Origin: Akkermansiaceae bacterium
GTDB taxonomy: Bacteria; Verrucomicrobiota; Verrucomicrobiia; Verrucomicrobiales; DEV007
Assembly: GCA_024233085.1 (NCBI GenBank)
Contig: JACKQC010000030.1
Location: forward strand, 1 to 39,815
Direction of reading: 5' to 3'
Length of the DNA stretch: 39,815 bases
Below the pieces are notes generated by a model. That model did no database searches and was not told where the DNA came from. It saw only the letters and a list, made by a program, of their open reading frames with translations. A program made the position numbers and the translations under genes. Positions 24,612-33,393 of the stretch are shown in pieces (within the stretch, counting starts at the first letter, position 1; each line of letters starts with the position of its first letter).

Positions 24612-26480
24612 GTGAGCGGCAGCTATCAGGTTTTTGCGCGGAAATACCGGCCCCGGACGTTCGACGACGTGCTGGGGCAGGATCACGTGGTGCAGACCCT
24701 GCGGAACGCCATCCAGCAGGATCGGCTGGCTCACGCCTATCTGTTCGTCGGCCCGCGGGGCACCGGGAAGACCTCCACCGCCCGCATTCTGGCCAAGGCG
24801 CTCAACGGCCCCGGCGGACCCAAGGTGGACTTCGATCCCGACGATCCGATTTGCGTGGAGATCGCCGAGGGCAACAACCTCAACGTGCTCGAGATCGACG
24901 GCGCCTCGAACAACGGCGTCGAGCAGGTGCGCGAGCTGCGCGAGACGGTGAAATTCGCCCCCACCGGCGGGAAGTTCCGCATTTTTTACATCGACGAGGT
25001 CCACATGCTGACCACGGCGGCCTTCAACGCGCTGCTCAAGACGCTCGAAGAACCGCCTCCGCACGTGAAGTTCATTTTCGCGACGACGGAACCGCAGAAA
25101 ATTCTCCCCACCATCCTGAGTCGCTGCCAGCGCTTCGATCTGCGCCGCATTCCGGCCACCGTCATTGCCCGGCACCTGCTTCACATCGCCGAAAAGGAAT
25201 CGATCGCCCTGTCCGAGTCCGCCGCCTTCGCCATCGCCAAGGGCGCCGACGGCGGCATGCGCGACGCCCAGTCGATGCTCGACCAGCTCGTCGCCTTCCG
25301 CGGCAACGCGATCGAGGAGGCCGACGTGCTGGAGATTTTCGGCTTCAACTCCGCCGAGGCCATCGCCGAACTCGCCGGCCGCCTGCTCGACGGCGAGACC
25401 GCCCCGCTCCTCGAAAGCGTCCACGCCCAAAGCGAAGCCGGCAAGGATCTCTCGAAATTGCTCTCCGATCTCATCACCCACTTCCGCCACGTTCTGGTCT
25501 GCAAGGTCGATCCCGAGAACGGCGCCGAGGAGGTCTCCCGCGAACTGCGCGAAATCATCGACCGCCAGGCCGCCGTGATCGATGTGGAACGCCTCCTCCA
25601 TCTCATCGACGGACTCGCCGAGACCGACGCCCGCATGAAATGGGCGCCCAACAAGAAGCTGCACCTCGAAATCGGCCTCATCCGCGCCGTCCAGAGCCTC
25701 GCCGAGACCACCCTCGACGACGTCATCTCCCTCATCGACGAAGCCGCCGGCGGCGCCCCGCCCCCGAGTTCGCCCCGCCGGACCGCCACTCCCGAGCGCT
25801 CCGCGCCCCCGTCACCCGCGAAGTCCTCCACCCCGCGCGCAAAAGAGGCAACCGTTCCCGCCGCCGGCGAGTCCCGCGCCATTGCCGAGCCGCGACCGGC
25901 CCCGGCCGCCCCCCCTGTCGCGCCAGTCCAGACTCCGGCGGCGCCGGTGGCGGAGGCGCCCCCCTCGCCGTCGAAACCTTCCGCGCCGCCCCCGGCCGGC
26001 GACCTGAGCGGTCAGGCCCTTTGGGAAGCCGCCACCACCGAATTGATCGCCGACCGCCCCCTGATCGAAACGTGGCTGCGCGCCGCCACTTTTCTCGACC
26101 ACAGCGACGCCCTTTTCACCATCGGGTTTCACGTCGAGCAGGGCCTTTACCGCGATTCCATCCTGCGCCATCGCGAGCACATTCAGGACGTGCTCAGCCG
26201 CCTCGGCGGTCGAAAAATCGAGCTTCGCGTCGAGCTAAGCCCCGACATCGCCTTCGAGCGGATCGACCTCGACGAACCCGGCGAGGAGGATGCGAACCAG
26301 AGCGGGGCCGCGCCCGAGACCGGCGCCACCGATGCCGGCGACGCGCTCCCGGCCGACGCCGCGCCCGCCACCGCCAGCGCGCCCGCGCCGGAACCCGAGG
26401 ACGATTTTCACCAGGATCCGCTCATCCAACAGGCGCTGGCCGACTTTGAAGCGACCGTGTTAAAACCCGGAACCGCCTGA
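24612..26480 (+). CDS. dnaX: DNA polymerase III subunit gamma/tau without the zinc module
   Basis: The GTG at 24612 gives 622 residues starting VSGSYQVFARKYRPRTFDDV, the usual DnaX opening. Walker A is GPRGTGKT (47-54) and Walker B is FYIDEVH (D128, E129); LLKTLEEPPPHVKFIFATTEP and SRCQRFDLRRI follow, so the AAA+ clamp-loader core is intact. The four-cysteine zinc-binding insert normally found after the ALNC segment is replaced by ALNGPGGPKVDFDPDDPICVEI, with only one Cys. A Pro/Ala-rich linker (about 410-480) leads to a tau-like C-terminal domain, and no internal frameshift signal was noticed. It forms an operon with ybaB 39 bp downstream. Confidence 0.95.
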   Translation: MSGSYQVFARKYRPRTFDDVLGQDHVVQTLRNAIQQDRLAHAYLFVGPRGTGKTSTARILAKALNGPGGPKVDFDPDDPICVEIAEGNNLNVLEIDGASNNGVEQVRELRETVKFAPTGGKFRIFYIDEVHMLTTAAFNALLKTLEEPPPHVKFIFATTEPQKILPTILSRCQRFDLRRIPATVIARHLLHIAEKESIALSESAAFAIAKGADGGMRDAQSMLDQLVAFRGNAIEEADVLEIFGFNSAEAIAELAGRLLDGETAPLLESVHAQSEAGKDLSKLLSDLITHFRHVLVCKVDPENGAEEVSRELREIIDRQAAVIDVERLLHLIDGLAETDARMKWAPNKKLHLEIGLIRAVQSLAETTLDDVISLIDEAAGGAPPPSSPRRTATPERSAPPSPAKSSTPRAKEATVPAAGESRAIAEPRPAPAAPPVAPVQTPAAPVAEAPPSPSKPSAPPPAGDLSGQALWEAATTELIADRPLIETWLRAATFLDHSDALFTIGFHVEQGLYRDSILRHREHIQDVLSRLGGRKIELRVELSPDIAFERIDLDEPGEEDANQSGAAPETGATDAGDALPADAAPATASAPAPEPEDDFHQDPLIQQALADFEATVLKPGTA

Positions 26481-26519
26481 GAATCCCGCCGAGATCCCCC
26501 TTTCTCCCAACCCAACGAC

Positions 26520-26834
26520 ATGAACATCGCGAAAATGCTCAAGCAGGCGCAGAAGATGCAGCAGTCCATGCAGTCCATGCAGGCGGAACTGGCCACGCGC
26601 ACCATCGAAGTGTCCGCCGGCGGCGGCAAAGTCAACGTCACCGCCAACGGCGCCGGCGAGGTGATCGCCATCAAGATCGATCCCGCCGTCGTCGATCCCG
26701 AGGATGTCGAGATGCTCGAAGACCTCGTGCTCAGTGGCGTCAAGCAGGCCATCGAGCGGGGAAAAGCCCTCGCCGCCGGCGAGATGGAAAAGATCACCAG
26801 TTCCATGGGACTGCCGCCCGGGATGGGTTTCTGA
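26520..26834 (+). CDS. ybaB: YbaB/EbfC family nucleoid-associated protein
   Basis: The 104-residue product has an N-terminal amphipathic helix (MNIAKMLKQAQKMQQSMQSM), the typical three-stranded core GGKVNVTANGAGEVIAIKIDP, and a C-terminal helix ending in a Gly/Met-rich tail (SSMGLPPGMGF). YbaB proteins form DNA-binding dimers shaped like tweezers. The dnaX-ybaB pairing is widely conserved and supports the call. recR, the usual third member, is absent; a hairpin repeat and an unrelated phosphatase-like gene follow instead. Confidence 0.95.
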   Translation: MNIAKMLKQAQKMQQSMQSMQAELATRTIEVSAGGGKVNVTANGAGEVIAIKIDPAVVDPEDVEMLEDLVLSGVKQAIERGKALAAGEMEKITSSMGLPPGMGF

Positions 26835-26848
26835 TTTTTTCCGGCCAG

Positions 26849-26895
26849 ACAGGGTCGGGTCGGCGACCCAACCCTGTTGGATGACCGGCCCAACC
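26849..26895. repeat. AACAGGGTT hairpin repeat after ybaB
   Basis: ACAGGGTCGGGTC (26849-26861), loop GGC, GACCCAACCCTGT (26865-26877) form a 13-bp stem with one mismatch. A further inverted-orientation unit, CCCAACCCTGTTCGG, follows at about 26889. These units are more degraded than the other copies. The locus separates ybaB from the phosphatase-like gene. Confidence 0.85.
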
Positions 26896-26950
26896 CTGTT
26901 CGGCCGCGGCCGACGCCCGGCGATCCCCATCCGGTTTCGATCCCGACGCC

Positions 26951-27970
26951 ATGCTCCGATCGCTCCGCAGCCTTCTCGCCATCGCAATCCCGGCGCTGTT
27001 GCTGCTGTTGTTCGGGTGGGTCGCGCTCTGTTTTCTGAACCGCTGGGACGGCATGGTTCCCTTCACCCTTGTCCCCATCTGGGCCTGGGCCGGGCTGGGC
27101 ATGACCGGCGCCGCGCTGTCCTGGATCATGGGAAGCCACCGGCTTTCCTTCTTCGTTTTTCTGCTCTGGCTGCTGACCGGCGTCATCGCCTCCGACGAGA
27201 CCCCCGGCCTGTTCCGCGGTTTCCTTTCCGCCCTCTCGGCGGGAAAACGGCCCGCCGACCTCTCGCCCGCCGGTTCCGGGGAAAGCCGGCCCAACCGCCT
27301 GCGCGTCGTCACCCTGAACTGCGCCCTCGGCAATTCCGACGCGGCCGCGCAAGTCCGGCAGTTCGCGCCGGACATCGTGCTCCTCCAGGAAGCGCCCTCC
27401 GAACGCCGCCTCGCCGAGCTGGCTTACGATATCTGGGGCGCCGACGGCACCCTGCTGCGTTCCGAGCGCTGCGCCATCCTCGCCCGCGGACGCCTTTCAC
27501 AGATTTACACCGAGCCGGTCACCTCCAGTCTCTGCGCCACGCTCCGCATTCCCGGCGGCCCCGAAATCGACATCGTCAATTGCCACCTCCACCGCGCCCT
27601 GCCGCGCTTCGACCTGTGGAAACGGGAATGCTGGGAAGCGCTCTCCGGCGTCCGGGTCGAAAACCGCCGCCTCCTCCGGAGTCTCCTCGATTCCCTCCCC
27701 GAACGCGGCAACCGCGTCCCCCGCATCGCCGCCGGGGACTTCGGCGCGCCGCCCAGCGACGATATTTTCCGGCTCCTCCGAAACGCCGACTACCTCGACA
27801 GTTTCCACGAAGTCGGCCGCGGCTGGGGAAACACCTTTCCCTCGGCGCAGTCCCTCCTGCGGATCGACCAGATCTGGTCCTCCCCCGGCCTCGCGCCGCG
27901 GAGTTCAGAGGCCGCGCGCGCCGAGCCCTCCGATCACCGCATGGTCGTCACGGAGTTTTCCGTCGAGTAG
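26951..27970 (+). CDS. Membrane-anchored endonuclease/exonuclease/phosphatase family protein
   Basis: The 339-residue product has three hydrophobic segments in the first 80 residues (about 8-28, 40-60, 66-80), then a soluble EEP domain from residue 117. Metal and catalytic motifs are VVTLNC (N123), LLQE (E147), VNCHLH (H212, H214), AAGDFG (D263), RIDQIW (D306) and SDHRMV (D328, H329). The usual GDFN reads GDFG, so the Asn that normally assists phosphate binding is replaced, while the Asp-His pair at the end is kept. This architecture resembles membrane-bound EEP proteins of unknown substrate (phosphodiester or phospholipid-like). The gene follows ybaB after a hairpin repeat and converges with the WD40 cytochrome gene. 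Confidence 0.85.
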   Translation: MLRSLRSLLAIAIPALLLLLFGWVALCFLNRWDGMVPFTLVPIWAWAGLGMTGAALSWIMGSHRLSFFVFLLWLLTGVIASDETPGLFRGFLSALSAGKRPADLSPAGSGESRPNRLRVVTLNCALGNSDAAAQVRQFAPDIVLLQEAPSERRLAELAYDIWGADGTLLRSERCAILARGRLSQIYTEPVTSSLCATLRIPGGPEIDIVNCHLHRALPRFDLWKRECWEALSGVRVENRRLLRSLLDSLPERGNRVPRIAAGDFGAPPSDDIFRLLRNADYLDSFHEVGRGWGNTFPSAQSLLRIDQIWSSPGLAPRSSEAARAEPSDHRMVVTEFSVE

Positions 27971-27984
27971 GGCGCCTGTCGCGT

Positions 27985-30855
27985 TCAGTTGTCCGCCGCC
28001 ACCGCCCCGCGCTTGCGAATGTGCAGGACGATCGGGCGCGTCGCCTGTCCGTCGGCGTTCTTGGTCCGCAGATGAAAATACCGCGTCGACTCCGGCACCC
28101 AGTCCGCCGCCGTGATGAAGAATCGCTGTTCTGTCGCGTCCTCCGGGATCATCAATCCGTTCAGACCGATATTGTCGATGATGAGTCCGTGGGCCAGGTT
28201 CCGGCCCGAATCGTCCGTGCCAAACTCGACCCGGTCCTTGAAGTCGATCCGCGTCGCCCGGACCATCGCCGTGATCGTTTCGCCCGGGTGAAGAGTCAGC
28301 TCCATCGGGGCCCCTTCCCCGGCGCCCGGTTCCGGCACGTTTCGGGGCGAGCCGGAGTCGCCGTCCGGCCGGATCTCGACGATCACCTTCGCCGGCTTAT
28401 CGTTCAGGCTCACCTCACCAAAGGCGCCCTCGACCGGCCGGCCCACGGTTTTCCCGCCCACCTCGGCCGAAGCCGTGAGTTTCACCCCCTTCGTCGCGTC
28501 CGCCCCCGGAACCGCCGCCCCGGACAGGACGTTGATCACCCCCATGGCCTGGCTCTGGCCCGGCTCGATCGTCACCGGCGAGCTGGCGGTGAAACCGGGC
28601 GGCAGACCGGCCACCTCGACCTCGACGGCGCCCTCGAATCCGTCAAAGCGCTCCGCCCTGACGACAAACTCCCGCCCGCTGCCGGGGGCGATGGCGAACT
28701 TCGCGGGCGCGCCCTCGAGCTTCACCGAAAAGCCCGGCGCCGGCCTCCGAATCGTCAGTCGGTAGGCGAAATCGCCTCCGCCGGCGCCCCGCACATCGCG
28801 GAGGCGAATCCGGTAATCGCCGTCGGCCGGGGCCACGAAGTCCAGCACCGAGTCGGCTCCGAAGCGCCGCGAGGGATCGTCGTCGTTCTCGCAATACAGC
28901 GTGTAAACCGGAAGTCCGTTCGGCACCGGTTCGGCGCCGGCCGCGAGGGGTTTCACCACGTGGCAGGGCTCGCCCAGCGCGTGCGAGAGGCCGGAGGTGT
29001 TGAAATAGGTTCGCCGCGTTCCGAAACCCGGATAAACCGTGAATCCCGAGTCCGGCCCCCGGGGATAGAGCCAGAGCTTCACGACCTCGCCGTTGCAGTA
29101 GAGATACTCGTTGAGTTCCATCTCGCGCCAGTTGAAGACGCGAAAATCCGTCACCTGACTCGAATCCTTCCCCCGGAACTCGAACCACGAATCCCGCACC
29201 GCCTGCAGGCGAACCTGCTCGACCGGCTCGCCCGCCGCGGTCAGCACCTCGATCCGCGAGTCGAGCGGCGATTTCATCCGGGCCGCATTGACCTCGAAGA
29301 TCAGTCGTTCCCCGGCCTTCGCCCGAAAACGGTAGTCGTCCGCGTCCCCCGGCTCGCCGATGACGCCGGCGATTTCGACCGGCCAGTCCACGGCGATCGG
29401 CTCGACGCTCTCCGGAGCGTCGAATGGCTTGGGCGCCTCCGGATCGGCCGGCGGCGTTTCGGGGGGTGGAGCGAGCGTTTTGGCCGGGGACCCAACAGGG
29501 TTGAGTCGCGCACCCAACAGGGTTGAGTCGTCGAAGCGCAGCGTCTCGACCGGGCCGTCCATTCGCGCGGCGAAAAACTCCCGCGGCCCCGGTCCGGCGG
29601 CGACCACGGCGGCGACATCCGACCCGTCCTCCCAGGCGCGGCGCTGCTGGAGGTCGGGCAGCGACCACACCTTGACCGCCCGGTCCTCGCCCGAGGTGAC
29701 GAGCCAACGGCCGTCGGGCGACATCGACAGGGCGATCACGGCGCCCTCGTGGGCGTACCGCGCCCGCAGAAGCGGGTTGATTTGCGGCTTATCCCGCGAG
29801 ACAAACCGGTACATCCGCACGCGGTTGTCCGCGCCGGCGGCGAAGAGATGTTTCCCGTCCGGGGAAAAGGCCACCGCGTACTGCTCGCCCTGCGGCTGGT
29901 TGAGCGTGTCGAGCCGCTCCCCGTCGGAGACGCGCCACAGTTTCACCGTCGAATCGCCGCTCGCGCTGGCCAGCACGCCGCCGTCGGGGCTGAACGCGAG
30001 GTCGTAGATCGCGCCGTTGTGGACCTCGATGGTCCGCAGCCGCTCGCCGCTGTCCGCTTTCCAGATCGCGATCTTGCGGTCGTAGCCCGCCGTTGCCAGG
30101 AGCGTCCCGTCCGGCGAAAACACGGCGTCGAACAGGATGTCGCGATGGTATCCCTCGCCGAAAGACCGAATCGGTTTACCCGTCGAAATGTCCCAGATGG
30201 TGGCCACGCCGTTCAGCCCCGAAACGCCCGAGGCGGACACGAGCCAGTTTTCGCGCACCGGGGAAAACTCGAGCGAGTTCACCTTTCCGGGCAGGCCCTC
30301 GATGGCGGGCACCCCGGCGCCGGTCAGCTCGATCCGTCCGTACCGCGCCCGCGCCGTCCGCGCCTCGCCGCCTCCTTTCGCCCGCCCGACCGCGATCGCC
30401 GTGACCGGTTTCTCGCCCGGCGCGGCCGGCAATGCCGGCACGGTGAGCCTGGAAAGAATCGAGACGTCCTCCGCGTCCGTGGCCGGTCCCCGGGCGCCCT
30501 CGCCGATCCAGCGCTCGAGCAGGGCGATTTCCCCGGCCGCGGGTTGCGGTTCGTCCTTGGGCGGCATCGGTTCCTTGGTTTTCCCGGTCAGCAGGGCGAT
30601 GAGGTGGCTCTCCCCGGGCGCGCCCGGCTTGAGCATCGTGCCCTTCGAGCCGCCCTCCTTCAGATCGGCGAAACGCTCGACCGAGAAATCCCCCTCGTAG
30701 TCCTCGTCGTTGTGGCAGCCGGCGCAGTACTGGCGCAACAGGGGCGCCACGTCGCGAAAGTAATCGACCGGCTCCGCCGCCCGGATCGCGGCCGGCGCAC
30801 AAGCCAACGCCGCCAACCCGATCGCGATCCCCTCGCTGGAAATACCCGTTTTCAT
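27985..30855 (-). CDS. Secreted PSCyt1 c-type cytochrome with WD40 propeller
   Basis: The ATG at 30855 gives 956 residues: a signal peptide (GISSEGIAIGLAALACAPAAIRA), a PSCyt1 heme domain with CAGCH (44-48), and a seven-blade-type WD40 region made of FSPDGxxLAxAxxDxxVxxW repeats (about 130-440). A region with pre-peptidase-like beta domains follows (GDADDYRFRAKAGERLIFEVNA; GDYRIRLRDV). It is the third gene of the DUF1501-DUF1549/1553 operon, 44 bp after the second. Residues about 442-456 are encoded by two direct copies of the AACAGGGTT repeat (DSTLLGARLNPVGS), in frame at the junction after the propeller. The function is probably periplasmic; the substrate is unknown. Confidence 0.9.
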   Translation of the reverse strand: MKTGISSEGIAIGLAALACAPAAIRAAEPVDYFRDVAPLLRQYCAGCHNDEDYEGDFSVERFADLKEGGSKGTMLKPGAPGESHLIALLTGKTKEPMPPKDEPQPAAGEIALLERWIGEGARGPATDAEDVSILSRLTVPALPAAPGEKPVTAIAVGRAKGGGEARTARARYGRIELTGAGVPAIEGLPGKVNSLEFSPVRENWLVSASGVSGLNGVATIWDISTGKPIRSFGEGYHRDILFDAVFSPDGTLLATAGYDRKIAIWKADSGERLRTIEVHNGAIYDLAFSPDGGVLASASGDSTVKLWRVSDGERLDTLNQPQGEQYAVAFSPDGKHLFAAGADNRVRMYRFVSRDKPQINPLLRARYAHEGAVIALSMSPDGRWLVTSGEDRAVKVWSLPDLQQRRAWEDGSDVAAVVAAGPGPREFFAARMDGPVETLRFDDSTLLGARLNPVGSPAKTLAPPPETPPADPEAPKPFDAPESVEPIAVDWPVEIAGVIGEPGDADDYRFRAKAGERLIFEVNAARMKSPLDSRIEVLTAAGEPVEQVRLQAVRDSWFEFRGKDSSQVTDFRVFNWREMELNEYLYCNGEVVKLWLYPRGPDSGFTVYPGFGTRRTYFNTSGLSHALGEPCHVVKPLAAGAEPVPNGLPVYTLYCENDDDPSRRFGADSVLDFVAPADGDYRIRLRDVRGAGGGDFAYRLTIRRPAPGFSVKLEGAPAKFAIAPGSGREFVVRAERFDGFEGAVEVEVAGLPPGFTASSPVTIEPGQSQAMGVINVLSGAAVPGADATKGVKLTASAEVGGKTVGRPVEGAFGEVSLNDKPAKVIVEIRPDGDSGSPRNVPEPGAGEGAPMELTLHPGETITAMVRATRIDFKDRVEFGTDDSGRNLAHGLIIDNIGLNGLMIPEDATEQRFFITAADWVPESTRYFHLRTKNADGQATRPIVLHIRKRGAVAADN
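29490..29530. repeat. Two AACAGGGTT repeat units inside a coding sequence
   Basis: ACCCAACAGGGTTGAGTC occurs at 29490-29507 and again at 29512-29529, as direct copies 22 bp apart. They are read in frame on the minus strand within the WD40 cytochrome gene. Unlike the intergenic copies the two units face the same way, so no strong hairpin forms between them. Confidence 0.95.
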
Positions 30856-30899
30856 CCGAAAGTTCAAATCCGTGGTCAAAATGCCGCCCCTCCGGCGTC

Positions 30900-33389
30900 T
30901 CAATGCTGGAACAAAAACTCGCGCGAACTCATCAGCGCCCAGAAAAGATCCTCCACCGCCGCGCGCTTTTCGGGCTCCCCCGCGCCGGCGAGCATCTCCA
31001 GAAACCCCGCGCGCTCCTTTTCCGACGGGGGACGGGACAAACACAGCAAATAAGCCTCGTCGATCAGCTTTCCGTCGTCTCCCCGGGCCATCAGGCGATC
31101 CACGACGGCGCCCTTGACTTTCAGCTTATCGTTGATGGTCATCCCATTCGAAAGATGCAGCACCTGGACGAGGCTCGGCTGATTGCTCCGCTCGCACTCG
31201 CAGGAGATTTCCCGCTCGTTCCGGCCGAAGGTCTTGAGAAAATACGAATCCACCGCCGAATCGTACAGCTCCAGGGCGCGGGTGCCCTCGGGATAGAACT
31301 CCGACTTTTGCTTGCTGCCGTCGTTCATCACGATCTCGCCAAAGGCGGTCGGCACGCCGGTGACGCCGGCGATGGCGTCGTGGATCGACTCGGCGATCAT
31401 GCGCCGCGGATACTGGCGCGAGAAAAAGCGGTCGTCCTCGCGGTTTTCGTGGAGCGCCTCGCTGTCGCGCTGGTAGGTCTCGCTGCGCAGGATGGCCCGC
31501 ATCAGCGCCCTGAGATCGTACTCGTTTTCCACCAGGAATTCCGAAAGCGAGGCGAGCAGGGGTTCGTTGCTGGCGGGGTTCGAGGCGCGGAGGTCATCCA
31601 CCGGGTCGACGAGGCCAATGCCGAAGAAGTTCGCCCAGATCTTGTTGGCGATGCTGCGGCTGAAGTGGGTGTTTTCCGGCGAGGTCAGCCAGTCCGCGAG
31701 GGCTTCGCGGCGGTCGCCAACCGCTCCCGGCGGAATGGGCTCGGCGTCGAGCGGCGCGGGCGGCTGCGGCCGTCCGGTGCGGGGCTGGATCAAGTCGCCG
31801 CGCTCCTCGACGAAGAGGGTGCGGGCGCCGTCGCCGTTGCGCGAGTCGCCGCCCCAGCCCTTCGCGCGGACGCGGGCGAAGAGGTTGGCGAAGGCGTAGT
31901 ATTGGTCGTTGGTCCACTTCTCCAGCGGGTGATTGTGGCATTTCGCGCAGTTCAGCGAGAGCGAGAGGAAGGTCTGGCTGACATTCTCGGCCATGGTTTC
32001 CGGATCCTGGTGGACGGCGTAGAAATTTGTCGCCCCGTCGCTGGCGCTTTCCCCTTTGGCGGTCACCACGGACCGGGCAAACTCGTCCCACGGCCGGCCC
32101 GAGGCCACGCTGTCGCGAATCCATCCGTAGTAAGCCTGGACGGCCTCGGGACGAAGACGCCGGCCGTTGACCAGCATCATGTCCGAAATGCGGTAGGCCC
32201 AGTAATCGACGAACTCGGGGCGGGCCAGCAGGGATTCGATCAGGCGCTCGCGCTTGTCCGGGGCGGAGTCGGCGAGAAAGGCGCGCGTCTCCTCCGAGGT
32301 GGGCAGAATGCCGAGCGTGTCGATGAAGGCCCGCCGGATGAACACCGGGTCGCCGGCCCGGGGCGAGGGCTTGAGATGGAGACGGCGCAGTTGGGCGAGC
32401 ACGCGGTCGTCGATGAAATTCCGGCGGGGGGCATCGGCAAAGACGGCGTCGGGGATGTCGTTCGGCCAGGGCGACGAGACGCGGGCGATCACGATTTGGG
32501 AGGAAAACCAGGCGGTCACCGCGCCCTCGCCGTGGCCCACGACCTCGGCGTGCCCGTCCTCGTCGACCATGGCGACGGCTTCGTTCGAAGAGGTGAAGCG
32601 CGCCCAGCGCGTGACGTCCTCGAACCGCCCGTCGCTGTACCGCGCGCGAACGACGAAGCGCTGCTTGTCCCCCGGCTTGAGAGTCGAGAGGGCGGGAAAA
32701 ACCTCCAGCCCCGCCAGCTTGGGATCGTCCGCGGCCGGCGGCGCGGCGCCGGATTCGATCCATTCGGCGAGGATGCGATAGTCCTCCGACTCCGGCCGGA
32801 TGCGGCGGCCGCCGGTGTGTTTCAGGGCGGTGGTGGCCTTGGTGAGCAGAAGACTGCGGGCGGGGTCGGCCGGCTCGAGGCGCCGGCCGCGCGCCTCGCG
32901 GGTGATGCGATAGTGATCCGTCTCCGGATCGTAGCCGCGCAAACTGAGCCGAAAACCGCCCTTGCCGGCGAGGGCGCCGTGGCAGGCGCCCATGTTGCAG
33001 CCGCCCTTGGACAACACGGGCAGCACGTGATTCCGAAAACTCCACGTCGGCGGCGCGCCAAAGTCCCGCACGGTCACCTCGACGGTCGCGGTGTCGCCGT
33101 CGGGCGCCGTCACCGTCACCACCGCCGAGCCGTTCCCGCGCGCCCGGACGACGCCGTTTTCGACCGCGGCCACGTCGGGGGCGCTTGAGGACATTTTCAC
33201 CCCCGTCGCCTCCCCGGCGAACTCGCCGCGCTCATCCAGCTCCTGCGTCAGGATTTCCTGGAATGCTTCCGGACCGGAAAGCTCCACCCTGGCGGGCAAA
33301 GGCGCGATCGGTCGTCCCTCCGCGGCGAGCGGAAAGAGCAGAGCGGCCGCCAGCCGGCAATACGGCGCGAACAGTCGGGTCGGGCTCAT
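30900..33389 (-). CDS. Secreted DUF1549/DUF1553 cytochrome with Big2-like domains
   Basis: The ATG at 33389 gives 829 residues, only 4 bp after the DUF1501 stop, so translation is likely coupled. After a signal peptide come a first Big2-like domain (about 55-108), the heme-type motif CNMGACHG (131-138), a second Big2-like domain (about 228-305, DGRFEDVTRWARFTSSNEAVA), and DUF1549 with CAKCHNHPLEKWT (481 onward). DUF1553 follows (RREALADWLTSPENTHFSRSIANKIW), ending in LFWALMSSREFLFQH. This is the standard partner of DUF1501 proteins in PVC genomes, encoded as a pair for an exported function, perhaps carbohydrate oxidation or sulfatase-linked polysaccharide breakdown. The exact reaction is not known. 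Confidence 0.93.
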   Translation of the reverse strand: MSPTRLFAPYCRLAAALLFPLAAEGRPIAPLPARVELSGPEAFQEILTQELDERGEFAGEATGVKMSSSAPDVAAVENGVVRARGNGSAVVTVTAPDGDTATVEVTVRDFGAPPTWSFRNHVLPVLSKGGCNMGACHGALAGKGGFRLSLRGYDPETDHYRITREARGRRLEPADPARSLLLTKATTALKHTGGRRIRPESEDYRILAEWIESGAAPPAADDPKLAGLEVFPALSTLKPGDKQRFVVRARYSDGRFEDVTRWARFTSSNEAVAMVDEDGHAEVVGHGEGAVTAWFSSQIVIARVSSPWPNDIPDAVFADAPRRNFIDDRVLAQLRRLHLKPSPRAGDPVFIRRAFIDTLGILPTSEETRAFLADSAPDKRERLIESLLARPEFVDYWAYRISDMMLVNGRRLRPEAVQAYYGWIRDSVASGRPWDEFARSVVTAKGESASDGATNFYAVHQDPETMAENVSQTFLSLSLNCAKCHNHPLEKWTNDQYYAFANLFARVRAKGWGGDSRNGDGARTLFVEERGDLIQPRTGRPQPPAPLDAEPIPPGAVGDRREALADWLTSPENTHFSRSIANKIWANFFGIGLVDPVDDLRASNPASNEPLLASLSEFLVENEYDLRALMRAILRSETYQRDSEALHENREDDRFFSRQYPRRMIAESIHDAIAGVTGVPTAFGEIVMNDGSKQKSEFYPEGTRALELYDSAVDSYFLKTFGRNEREISCECERSNQPSLVQVLHLSNGMTINDKLKVKGAVVDRLMARGDDGKLIDEAYLLCLSRPPSEKERAGFLEMLAGAGEPEKRAAVEDLFWALMSSREFLFQH

Positions 33390-33393
33390 TTTC

